Position numbers and translations under genes: made by a program. A stretch of DNA of 64,000 bases from Pezicula radicicola (lineage: Eukaryota > Ascomycota > Leotiomycetes > Helotiales > Dermateaceae): positions 561,120 through 625,119 of the forward strand of contig PDUO01000024.1 in NCBI GenBank assembly GCA_003008705.1. The letters run 5' to 3'. Position 1 is the stretch's first letter. Each line of letters begins with the position of its first letter. Shown here piece after piece: positions 38,160 through 48,460 of the stretch. Under the pieces are notes generated by a model. It saw only the letters and a list, made by a program, of their open reading frames with translations. It had not been told where the DNA came from and did not search any database.

Positions 38160-38266
38160 GGTTTTGACCCAGCTGATAATAACCCACAAGGTTTTCCACC
38201 TTTTCTAATCTTGTCTAGACCCTACCATTAACATACCTACTAAACATACCCACCCACAAACCCACA

Positions 38267-38560
38267 ATGGCACCCACAACTGATCCTGAAAAAGCTCGCT
38301 CTCGTGGTATCAGGCTCGTAAGATTTGAGAGCCAATTATCTACGTCTCCCTGCTAACTTGTAGCTAGCTCAAGAAGGCGTTGAAGGAGTACAAAGGATTT
38401 GACAAGGGCGAGGTGCACTTCCTGCACGATGCTAGTGACTGTACGTATAACGTGTATTCTGTGGGGTAATCTGGTAACTGACTATATCCTAGTGGCCATT
38501 GACTCAACAAAGCTTGACAAGTTCATTGTCCAGGATCCTCCTGCCGACCATAAAAGCTAA
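38267..38560 (+). CDS. three-exon small orphan protein, 63 residues
   Basis: Each of the pieces is too short to be noticed alone, but three exons join in phase: 38267-38317, 38368-38440 and 38493-38560. Both introns (50 and 52 nt) have GT-AG borders and good branch sites (TGCTAAC and GTAACTGAC) at the usual distance from the acceptor. The product starts MAPTTDPEKARSRGIRL, has a basic then acidic centre (LKKALKEYKGFDKGEVHFLH) and ends PPADHKS. It is soluble, without signal peptide, cysteine or membrane helix. The start codon has a good fungal context (CACAATGGC). I do not recognise the family. It sits in an AT-rich desert, which is common for lineage-specific genes. The exon chain could be chance, but two phased introns with branch sites and no stop make that less likely. 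Confidence 0.5.
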
Positions 38561-39487
38561 ATTTAATGAGTTGGTGACAATCAGAAAGAAAATAACAACA
38601 TCAAGTTGTTGTATAAAAAGACAACAGGTCGGATTATCAACCAATTCCTCTCTCTCCGCACTAGTTGTCCTAAAGTTAGACTGGCATGACTGAGAACAAG
38701 AGAACTTGAGATAGGAGTACAGTTCCTCTCTGGTATCTATACTCCACATTCTGACTTGGGCGTATTTAACTCGCGCAATTACCTTGATAACATGGCTTAG
38801 TAAACTCACCCTAGATTTCTGTTTTAGCTAGTACTACCTATAATTCAAATCTGAGCAATAGGCAGCTTTACTGTTTGAGCGTCCTTTCATTAGAATAAAT
38901 AATCATTAAAAACTTGAAATACACTGTTCTTACAGGAACTTAATTTACCACGGTATAACAACTTTGTTGTTAGTAGGCCACGTTTATAGCCTTTTGCGAA
39001 CCCCACTTATGTTGTGTATTACACAAGTGACTATCCTCTCTGTACTGAATTATTCTTAGAAGGCGTGAACTTTCCTGTTAAGTCATCAAATACTTAACCC
39101 TAATTCGGGAAACAAGCTGTTACAATGCTAAGTCTTTTTTTTTTAAAAAAAAAAAAACAAACCATCTGCCTAATTAACAAGTTATTTTATTAAAATCAGC
39201 TTTTAACATTCACAAAGAAAGTCCTATATCTTCTAAACCGAGGATGTAAATCGTGACAACAATAACAACAACCAAGCGCGTGGCAGCGTAAATTCTGGCC
39301 GCCGAGAACCAAGGTTGATTGGAGGTTGATTTGGTTCTGCATAAGTTCTGTATTTGTACTTGTATTGCAGAAGCATGGAGAAATCGAGGTTGTAAGAAAG
39401 AGTGAGGTTAAACTCATTGCGAATATTGTTGAGGCTATGTTGGGTTAATGTCAATATCAACAAAACATGTCTAATTCAAAGAGAATG

Positions 39488-39810
39488 TTAGCGCTAAACA
39501 TTCATAGATAATGTTGTTAGTGTAATTAGTAGAGAGGTTGTTGCAGGAAGTATGCGGAGGTTTAGATTGTGGGAGAGAGGAGGGTTAGAAACTTTTTTCA
39601 TAGGAGATTGTTGGCATTTGACTTTAGGTTAAGTTATTATTAACCGAACGTATCTGATCTGAAGAGAAGCTTAGCGCTAAATGTCCATAAATGATGTTGC
39701 TAGTGTAAGTGGTTGTTGTAGAACATATGTAGAAGTTAAGATTGCAAGGAAGGGGGAGGGTTGGAAACTTATCGTGTAGGAGATTGCTGATACTTGACTT
39801 TAGGTTATGT
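39488..39810. repeat. two diverged copies of a tandem unit, period about 183 bp
   Basis: Copy 1 (39488 to about 39633) and copy 2 (39671 to about 39810) both begin TTAGCGCTAAA, continue with a CCATA/TCATA-GATGTTG-TAGTGTAA segment, share a GGAGGGTT...GAAACTT core, and end CTTGACTTTAGGTTA. The copies carry many transitions and small indels. Neither is coding. Confidence 0.75.
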
Positions 39811-40439
39811 TAGTCTCTCTATCTATAACTCTACCTATGTATGCCCTGGCATTATGTAAAATTTTCAACTGTTCTAATTTATTCTTGTAACTGTTTAGTC
39901 TCTGGTAAAATTGCAAGACAAATCTTGTATAGAAAGTTATAAACAAATTCTATGTCAACAAACAGGAAAATGTGGCCAACTGGAGAATAGTTTAAATAGA
40001 TAATAGTATAACTAATAATTTAGGTCTGCTAAAAGCATTTTAAAACATTCGGTGTTAATATCAGTTGTTCCATGATGATTTAGACGCCCCCTTCTTAGGT
40101 TGCTGGTGTCTTTATGTAACAATAAAGCGGCCATCACTCGCTACCATTGATTGTGGTTTGTAAAGTAGTATTTTATATTAGTAAAAAACCGGGAGTCAAA
40201 TCCTAGAAGTACAACTTTAAAAGGACTCTCCCAACTAAAGGATTATAGGTATGAGAAAGAGGTTGTACTGTTGTCAAGGCAAGACCATAGTTGCGCCTCG
40301 TCTCGCTCCTTCCCAAATAACCACACCACGCACTTTCCCCACGCTTCGCCGCCCACCATCCCCCAACAGAAATATTTCTCCTCGTTCTATCCTCTTCTTC
40401 AATTCCTTCTCACAAAACAATCAAACAAAAGCCTCGCAA

Positions 40440-41192
40440 CCCAACATGCCAAAAGCCATACAATACTACCATCTCCAGCTCTGACTACATCCGGTCAGAT
40501 CCTTGCATTCCATCGGATCCTGGGTTCGTTCCAGGCCGCACAGTCATTGCAGTGGCTGGCGGGATGTGTTCTGCGGGACGAGATACGGGAGTTAGATTGA
40601 TGTGTGTTTTGATTCCTGGTGGGGTGAGGGTTGTGGGATGATTCTTTGGGACCTTCTTTTGCTGGCTTTTATTCTTCTTTGGGGTCTTCGTTTGTTATAA
40701 GGGGAAGTTATGGGTGTTGTGGGAGCTGTGGGGAGTGAGCGTTGGAGGGGAGTTATTGGTGAGTAGGTAGTTGGCCTTTTGCTGTTGTTGGCTGATTGTG
40801 ATAATTCGAATGCAGATGTCAATCCCTCCAATCCCTCGAAGTCTCTTGTTCAAGGCAAGGAACCCTCCTACCTTCCTCTCTGCTATGATACGAAGTTTTC
40901 CGATCCGAATATCAACCAGCAAAACAACTGCAGCCTACATCTTCCACGCACGAGCCGGCCTGTTCCATACTATTATTGTAGTGCTGGAGGGTGGTCTTGT
41001 TTTCTGTAAGGAGGCTCAGCCACATAACGTCGTTGTGACATCGTTGTGATAGAAGGTTTGATGACTGGTTGATGCTGGTAACATTTGAGCCTGAGCTGCT
41101 CGTAGCTTTGTGTTTGGCAACAGAACTGGAGTTCAATCCATTCGACCCCCGACCCACAGAAGCACCCTTGACGCCCCACGAGACTTCCCCGT
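40440..41192 (+). other. possible spliced gene, unresolved
   Basis: Three coherent plus-strand open segments follow one another: about 40450-40640 (containing SDPCIPSDPGFVPGRTVIAV), about 40800-41008 (PSYLPLCYDTKFSDPN) and 41057-41192 (FDDWLMLVTFEPELLVAL, ending PHETSP and TGA). The second and third join in phase across a 47-nt GTAAGG...TAG intron. The junction of the first and second needs a poor donor, and the only ATG at the front is in another frame. No family is recognised. It may be a small gene whose 5' part I cannot resolve, or chance. Confidence 0.2.
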
Positions 41193-42255
41193 GAGGACGC
41201 GGGAGGTGCGCGTGTGCTTGGAGTGAGGGGTGCGGCCAATCCGCTATTGTGCCTTCAAACCATCGCGTAAGCGACGGTGGTCGTTATCTGGCATTGTACA
41301 GTATCTTTCTCTCTGGCACTTGCCTCAGTACGAAGTCTTGTAAATTTTCTCTTCTCATTTCCAACTTCAACCTCATGTTGTGTTATTTGAGAGTAGGAGA
41401 ATGATAACCATATGTTTTAAAACTTGACTTTAATGCTTTAAAGAGGCATAGAACGAGCGGCACGTTCTTTAAACGTAAGAAAAGGGCCGAAACTGATCAT
41501 AAGTGACAAGGCACAGCTGCTAAAGGCGACTTTGCTGGGGTGTGCTCATTTGCATCGCATTTGTTGTACTTGCATCTCGAGTTTCGACTTTTACATTGCA
41601 TCCAAAACAGTAGCTTCTGAGGCCATGCGCTTGACCTTCCCCACAAATCCAAAACAAGCATCGTCGCCAGCGCACCACCACCGCCTCAACCAGTGAACCA
41701 CAGCCACTTACTCACAGCCCATACCGTTTATTCTGACAACAAATCCACTCTTTTGGTCCCAAATAAACACATAGCACGTCAGATCATCTTTCGAGAAAAG
41801 TCTAAGCAAATCCTTCTCATGACTACAGTAGCTATGCTAGTATTTTGATGGGATGGTATAGCAGTAATCCAACCAATAAAAGCTAAGCGAGCGGCGTCGA
41901 AAACTGGCAACTGAGCTCAGCTGTACGTAAATAACCGACTAGTTACGTGAAGCGTTGGAACGTTGCCTCTCAGCACTACACCCTTATTAAAATCCTCCTC
42001 ACATAATCGGCCCCAGAGTGAAAGCAACGTTCCTGACATTATAAACCTCTGCCTTCATTGCCACGGAAGGAATATAATCTCATTTCGTCTGAAAGTGAAT
42101 AATACCCCGGAATTCCCGACTGCTTTGAAAACGTGGGAAATGAGCACTGCCATAGCAGTGCAGGACCAAATCCATCTGGATTTATTTCACGTCAGACTTT
42201 TATCTGGTAAGTCGTCATGACTTTTTCACTGCCCACGTGTTGACAAAAGACGAAG

Positions 42256-42264
42256 GTATATAAG
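42256..42264 (+). promoter_or_regulatory. TATA box of GH43 gene
   Basis: GTATATAAG lies about 105 nt before the GH43 start codon, the usual distance for an inducible fungal promoter. No transcription data are available. Confidence 0.5.
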
Positions 42265-42362
42265 TAGCCAAAGTATTACCGACAAAAATGAGTATATTTT
42301 CTTCAGTATCAGAATTTGTAACATAAAAAATCATTCCTCAGTATTTTTATTCAATTCAGACA

Positions 42363-43396
42363 ATGGCAGCAAAACTTCTTCAAAAGTATGTGAAACAAAA
42401 CTCAAGATAATATACGGCAACTAACAAGAAAGCAGGAGCACACTTTCCGCTCTCCTCCTTGCAGGAATAGCAACAACCACTCCAGTTCAACTCCAAAATC
42501 GAGCAACAGCCCTCGATCCAGTAATCTCAACCAACTTTGCCGACCCAGCCATTATCCAAGACACAGATGGGACCTGGTACGCATTCGCAACCAACAATGG
42601 AGCCAACGCCAACGTCCCCGTAGCATCAGCAACAGCACCATCAGGACCATGGACCGTCCTCTCAAACAACATATTCCCAACACCGGGTCCTTGGTCCAAC
42701 GGTGCCAATGTATGGGCACCAGACGTTCGGAAGATTGGCTCAACGTACGTTCTCTACTACACTGCCACTGATGCCTCGAGTACGGCACAGCATTGTGTAG
42801 GCGCAGCAACAGCATCTTCAATATTAGGACCCTATACAGCGGAAACTGATCCAATTGCATGTACCATCAGTGCTGGTGGTGCAATTGATCCATCTGGATT
42901 TACCGATACCGATGGTACTCATTACGTAGTGTATAAAGTAGATGGAAATAGTGTCGGTCATGGAGGATCATGTGGGAATACAGTAGCACCCATTGTTCCC
43001 ACACCACTCATGCTTCAACAGCTCGAAGCCGACGGTGTAACACCCACTGGTTCTCCCATCGAACTTTTGGATAGGGGTGATGCTGATGGTCCTCTTATCG
43101 AAGCTCCGAATCTTATTTTGGTTAATGGGGTTTATATTCTTTTCTTTAGTTCTAATTGTTATTCTACGGATTTGTATGATGTTTCTTATGCTACTGCTAG
43201 TAGTGTTACGGGTCCGTATACGAAGAATTCGGCGCCTCTGGCGGTTACGAATAATCCTTTTGAGGTTACGTCTCCTGGGGGTGCTACTGCTACGGTTGAT
43301 GGGACGAGTTTGGTTTTTCATGCTAATTGTCCAGCTGGGAGGTGTATGTTTGAACATAGGATTAGTGTTTCGGGGACGACTGTTTCATTTACTTGA
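42363..43396 (+). CDS. secreted GH43 glycosidase
   Basis: A secreted five-bladed beta-propeller enzyme of glycoside hydrolase family 43; members act on arabinan, arabinoxylan or xylo-oligosaccharides. Two exons, 42363-42385 and 42436-43396, give 327 residues. The tiny first exon supplies MAAKLLQ and the second continues KSTLSALLLAGIATTTPV, together a signal peptide. Propeller signatures are NFADPAIIQDTDGTWYAF with the general-base Asp at about residue 44, GGAIDPSGFTDTDG with the central Asp, and LIEAPNLILVNGVYILFFSS with the general-acid Glu. Without the first exon the protein would lack its signal peptide, so the 50-nt intron is well supported. A TATA box lies upstream. Exact specificity within GH43 cannot be read from these motifs. 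The second of three genes for secreted glycosidases here. Confidence 0.92.
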
Positions 43397-45656
43397 GTTG
43401 GGGTGGCGGGGGATGGGGNGTTGTATATATTGTAATACGGGTTTTTGTATATAGTATTGGAGTGTCATTTTGATGTTTGTTTTAAAGGTTTAGGTACATA
43501 AAATTGTATTCTATTAGGCTGGATCCTTTTATTCCCTTTTATATGGATAGTCTAAGATAAGTTGTTTTAATGACTTTAAATACCTCTATAAAAGACAACT
43601 CAACCCTAGTCATTAGAAGTAACGAATTATAAATAAGTAGATAAGTCTATTTAATTTGTTCGCCTACAATAAAGGGGTTTTCTTTAATAAATTCTATAGT
43701 CTCTACAAAGAAAATTACAACTCTCACTAACAAAAATCGAAGAATTTTAAGTAAGTATACAAGTTCCTCTATTTTCTTTGTTGAGCAGAAAGGTTTGTCT
43801 TGATGAATTTAATAGGCTCTGCTAAGAAAATCACAAAGCTCGCTAAAAGTAATAAAACAAATCTACAAATAACCAGCTAAGGTTCTACATTTTCCATCCT
43901 AAGTAGAGAGGTTTATCTTAAAAGCTTCTGTAGTCTCTGCAAATAATTTTAAAACATTTACTAAAAGCAATTAGAGAATTATAAATAACCAGGCAAGCTT
44001 ATACCTTTCCCTTGCCAAGCAGCAAGATCTATCCCAATTACCTCTGTCTATTGTACCGTCTGCTAATATGCCAACGGACCAACAGGACGTACACAATAAA
44101 ATACATATATATTTTAGGTGTGAAATCCTTAGGGTGTCTAATCCCTGTACAAAATAGTAGGAAACAGTGTAAGGAATAGTCTCTAGGAAGAAAATCACAA
44201 CCTTTACTAAGGGAACTTAAAGAATTATAGACAGACAGGCAAGTTTACTAACCATACTTTAGAAGTCTGGTGGATAAGAGAAGTTTGGCTCTACATTTGT
44301 TGAAGTTTTAATTTCTTTGATTCCTACGTCTGGAATTTTGTAGAGAATGTAGTACGGTAGTGGAACTAAAGTATACATTCTAGGAGCGTTCTCGGCGGCT
44401 GCAAATTTTGCTGTCCTTTTTGAAAGTGTTGTCATTTGATGACTTTGGTTTAGATTAGGATTTTTTATGGGAAATGTTAGTGGGCTTGTGATCTTGGTAA
44501 TTTGTTTCTTGCTCTACCTTTGTACTTCTTTTCCTCGTTTAGTTCATTATGCTGCTAACGAGTAACTGAATTTGATCGAAGGAGAGCAACATCCTTCTGT
44601 CACTAACATCAACTGTTCCTGTAAAGTGATCTCGTCTAACGATTCTATATTATAGAGCTTTAACATATTTTCTTAGCTTATCAAGGATTTAGATATAGGA
44701 GGAAATATGTAGTAAACAAAATTTAAGCGAGAATTTGGTGTAGAATACTTCTAACTAGGTCTACTACTATCACAGAACCCAAGATAACAAATACTTTATC
44801 AATTAGGGATTTAGGTACAGCACTGTGGGAATGTTTTCTGTGCATGGATGGTGGAGACAAGTTCCTATATTTACTAGCAATGCTAATAGTCCTAGAGGTT
44901 GTGTAAAGATTAGGAGCTCAGTTTAGTAGTATCTGGATTTTCTCGTCGCGATTCTTTTTTCGATTACGAATAGTGACGTTTGTTGTTATGTTGTATAGTG
45001 TTGTTATTGTTTGATTGCTTTTTTTTTGGTTGCAGCAGCCGAATTCTTAAGGAGAGGAGTAGATCTGTGTTGGATTTCAACTATAAATTTTCTCTTATAT
45101 AATGCCGAAATTGGTCCTGTAGCAGCAATTAAGGGGAGAAGTTCTATAAGAAGGCATTAAGTCAAGCCCTATTGATTTCTATTACTCTGTAGGTAATAGA
45201 AACATTAGAAACATTATATCCCGAGATATAAACAGGAGATATTTATACAAAACATCCTACAAGGGAGGGGTTTAAAAATAGCACTGAGGTCTAGACCAAG
45301 GACAAAAAGGTATTGTAGTAAGATATTAAAGGTAGGATAGAAATTTAAATAGCTACAATAATTTACTCGACGGATATTAACAGCAACAAGAGTATTGACA
45401 GCAGAATTCTAGAAGTTTACTTTTTTATCTAGCACTTTTTTAAACTCAAACGTACCTTGGGTTATTATCATCTGGCGAAGTCATGGTGACGCCCTGGTAT
45501 CTGAGGTTAAGACGGTAGGTAAAAACAAGCCTGGGTACACTCAAGGAGCAGACTGGTCGATCCAATGTAATTAACTGCCAGATAGTGTTGATGATAAAAT
45601 GATCAAATCTTAAAATGCTATTTATACTTTTCACATAGTCTCAAATTACCTCTCTA
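43397..45656. other. AT-rich region with degenerate tandem repeats
   Basis: No supported gene. The first bases are GH43 3' UTR and include one ambiguous base (N at 43419). A degenerate tandem repeat of about 120 bp occupies about 43600-44250. The remainder is AT-rich and stop-dense. Confidence 0.5.
43600..44250. repeat. degenerate tandem repeat, period about 120 bp
   Basis: The core TAGTCTCTnCAAAGAAAATCACAA...CACTAA occurs near 43697, 43815 (GGCTCTGCTAAG variant), 43930 and 44180, each followed by a GAATTATAAATAACCAGGCAAG-like segment. The first three are spaced about 118-120 bp; the last is displaced by about 130 bp of unrelated sequence. Differences are mostly transitions. Confidence 0.7.
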
Positions 45657-47771
45657 TCACATAGCCGCCCCAAACCCCTCACTCCTAACCACCCAACCCT
45701 CAGGAAAATGATCCCCCAAATCACCATCCCACCCCCCAGCCAACATAGCAACAGCCATCAACAACGCCCCCGAACTAGGCATATAAGGAGTAGGAACCCT
45801 AGATCCCCCAACCGCAAACCCAGCATCATCAAATGCATAATACTCATCCAACAAATAACTCACAGCTTGATCAACATCCCCTAAACGGGCACTATTCATG
45901 GCCAACATAGCGAAATCCCAACCATATAAATCATCAAACGCCCAAGTCTCTTTAATCTTCTGAGCTGTCAAAGAAGAAATGGTTTTATTGAATCCAGGGG
46001 TAGGGGGTAAGAGACCATAGATTCCTGACATGGCTGGATGATCTGTTATCGTTGTTGTATTTGGTGACCACATTTCTGGTATTCCTTCATATATCGGATA
46101 AGTATTATTTATTATCGGGAGAGGTGCTAGATTTTCTAGGACATGAACCCAAGATTCTGGGACGGGAAGCCCTTGTCGCTGTTTCCAGGTTATGGCGATG
46201 TTGAGTCCGAATCTCCAGTATGCGAGTTCGAAAGTTGGGTTTATGGTTGCGTTTGGATTTGTGTTTTCGGATACGGGATACATTGGGGGTCCTAGGTCGT
46301 AGACTTGTGTACTTGTGTTGTACCATGCGAAAGAGACCATGAAATCAGCTGTGTGAGTGAGGATTTCATCCCATTGTTGTAATGTGCTGTTTATTTTGGA
46401 GGGGAGGGCTCGGTATTGTAATTCCGCGAAGTACATTGGATGTGGTTGTTGCCATATAAGTAGAGAATTGATCTCCCCTGGTGCAGAACGACCTGTAGGA
46501 TCACTCATTTTACCCCATCTTGCACCGGCATATCCTTGTTCTGCTGCTCGTTCTAGACTAGATGGTAAGAAACGTTCGTAAACGCCCATACTTCTGTTCA
46601 TTAAGGATTCTCGACCCCAGAGTGTGAAGTGTGCTGTGTGCCATACGACCATCTCGAGATGAAACTTTCCATACCAGCCGTTGTTGACGAGTCCCGATTC
46701 TTGGGGTGGATTGTGACTGGCTGAGTTGATGGCTAGGAGGTATTGGGAGAGGATTATGCGTCTTTGAAGTTCGGTTGCGTTTGGTGTGGGGTTTGTGGAG
46801 ATTAGGTCGATGAATGCTCCTTCGTTCCAGTATGCTGACCACCAAGTACTTGAAGCTTGAGGAATTGTCTCGATACCGGTGTGTTGTTGAGTTTGTGACG
46901 GAGAGTAATTGGTGGCGAAGGATAATTTGTTGCACCCTTTCGCTGGTTGAAGTACGTATTTGTGTGTTCCATTGAGTGGTCCTGATATAGAAGCAACTTG
47001 ATTCCAAGTAATTGTCGTGTAATAACGTGTTGCATCCATGTCATGTCGAATCTGGGCCACTGACCCATTGGTTTGTAAAGTGGTGGAATGATTGGCCACT
47101 CCAGTATAGACTCCCACGAACGGTGCATCAAATTTCAAGACGTCCGCATAAGGGTAATCAAAGAACACACCCAGGCTTCCATCTCCGAGAGCTGCAGACT
47201 CAATTTCAACAGCCACAGTATCACTTCCCGGATCTACCCAAGTCGATACTGTAACCTCGCTTCCTTGATAGACGAAACTCGATACCAACTTTCCCTCCCA
47301 CAAATCCAACATCTGAGTCTTATTCAGTACATCATCCTCGGTAACGTTAACTCCAATTCCAAACCACAATCCAATACGACCAAGATTGATTCGATGCGGA
47401 TTTTTAATCAACCAATTTGAAATATCGTTCTCGGCAGGGTTAGGCTGATCATAGTTCACAAGCCGACCATGAGTGTACCAATCCAGACCTGTGAAGTCTT
47501 CAGGCGATGTTTGACCTGGTGTCGTTGGAAGACTCATGTTATGCCAGCCCCATGACGAGAGGGTGTTGTAAGGTAAGAAAGTCTGTAGTCCTGTGATGTC
47601 GGCACCGAATGCAAAGTTGCCATTGCCGAGCTGGAAGGGTGTACTATTCGAACTGGCATAACGGGTAGGGTTAAATTGAGAGACCACAGCTTGACGATCT
47701 ATTCTACTTGCCGCAGTGATGGGTTCCCAGACCGCGAGAGTGAATAACAACAATTTGGAAATGGAAACCAT
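45657..47771 (-). CDS. secreted six-hairpin glycosidase-like protein
   Basis: A single-exon 704-residue secreted protein. It starts MVSISKLLLFTLAVWEPITA, a signal peptide, and has many N-glycosylation sequons. The N-terminal part (LGNGNFAFGADITGLQTFLP, then a beta-rich domain to about residue 290) resembles the beta-sandwich that precedes the (alpha/alpha)6 barrel of GH65/GH95-like enzymes. The barrel begins near ELQRRIILSQYLLAINSA and contains GWYGKFHLEMVVWHTAHFTL, WGRESLMNRSM and APGEINSLLIWQQPHPMYFA. The usual signatures of acid trehalase or kojibiose phosphorylase are missing, so it cannot be placed in a numbered family by eye. Glycan hydrolysis outside the cell is likely; the substrate is unknown. 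A TATA-like element (47851-47861, minus strand) lies about 85 nt before the start. Confidence 0.85.
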   Translation of the reverse strand: MVSISKLLLFTLAVWEPITAASRIDRQAVVSQFNPTRYASSNSTPFQLGNGNFAFGADITGLQTFLPYNTLSSWGWHNMSLPTTPGQTSPEDFTGLDWYTHGRLVNYDQPNPAENDISNWLIKNPHRINLGRIGLWFGIGVNVTEDDVLNKTQMLDLWEGKLVSSFVYQGSEVTVSTWVDPGSDTVAVEIESAALGDGSLGVFFDYPYADVLKFDAPFVGVYTGVANHSTTLQTNGSVAQIRHDMDATRYYTTITWNQVASISGPLNGTHKYVLQPAKGCNKLSFATNYSPSQTQQHTGIETIPQASSTWWSAYWNEGAFIDLISTNPTPNATELQRRIILSQYLLAINSASHNPPQESGLVNNGWYGKFHLEMVVWHTAHFTLWGRESLMNRSMGVYERFLPSSLERAAEQGYAGARWGKMSDPTGRSAPGEINSLLIWQQPHPMYFAELQYRALPSKINSTLQQWDEILTHTADFMVSFAWYNTSTQVYDLGPPMYPVSENTNPNATINPTFELAYWRFGLNIAITWKQRQGLPVPESWVHVLENLAPLPIINNTYPIYEGIPEMWSPNTTTITDHPAMSGIYGLLPPTPGFNKTISSLTAQKIKETWAFDDLYGWDFAMLAMNSARLGDVDQAVSYLLDEYYAFDDAGFAVGGSRVPTPYMPSSGALLMAVAMLAGGWDGDLGDHFPEGWVVRSEGFGAAM

Positions 47772-48460
47772 TCTGGCTAGCTCAAAGGAATGACGAAGGC
47801 CTTCAGATAGATATTTAACATGACATCTTTATAGGCTCTGGGCTTGGGCATATTTATATAAGAAGATAAAGTTGCAAAATTGGAATACAGGCAAAGTGGG
47901 ATAAACAGCTCAACCCGAAATATGATCTTCAAAATAAGGACCCGAGGCCTTGGGACCTGGGTAGGCTAAGATGAGTTCCAAGCAACTCGTGACATCTCAC
48001 CCCGAGTCTTGGGGTTTCCCCACAAATCAAAGATTCCCCCACGGTACAATTGGTCCCACTTGATTGTGCGGGGAAGGGCCTGTCCTGAACGACGATCTAA
48101 CTTTGACATCGATCTCCTTCCAAATAGCCTAAATGCCACGCACTCGCCGCGGCACATAAGCAAAGTACTGTGCCTTACTGACTATGGCGGAAGCCATCAA
48201 TCCCAAAGAAAACAATCATAAGCACGGATTTGCTGCAGTCGTAGCCTCCTCAGTCCTCTACCTCCACCTAAGAGAAAGAGAAATATACTACCATATGTAC
48301 TAAAAATTATAAAGCCTAATATTAATCCTTCACCTTACCTCCCAAATCGATGCCCATGGTATCCTCCTATATTCCCGTGCCCTCATACAACACAAATCAT
48401 TAGATCCTTTCCAATTCGAACTTTCCGCCCTACATTTTTCATTTTGTACACATAGCATAA
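47772..48460. other. intergenic region
   Basis: It contains the promoter of the minus-strand six-hairpin gene on its left and the 3' end of the minus-strand channel gene on its right. No repeat or RNA gene was seen. Confidence 0.5.
47851..47861 (-). promoter_or_regulatory. TATA box of six-hairpin glycosidase gene
   Basis: Minus-strand TTATATAAATA about 80-90 nt upstream of the start codon. Confidence 0.45.

Larger units (their letters stand above)
38561..42362. other. AT-rich region with tandem repeats, upstream of GH43 gene
   Basis: No confidently supported gene. It contains a T10A13 tract at 39135-39157, two diverged copies of a roughly 150-160 bp unit at 39488-39810, and a GC-balanced patch (40240-41250) with several long open frames that might be a spliced gene. 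The last 120 nt hold the GH43 core promoter. Confidence 0.5.

Noticed and set aside
42968..43357. minus-strand frame inside the GH43 gene
   Set aside because: Antisense shadow of the GH43 exon.
43419..43419. single ambiguous base N
   Set aside because: Lies after the GH43 stop codon and affects no gene; an assembly detail only.
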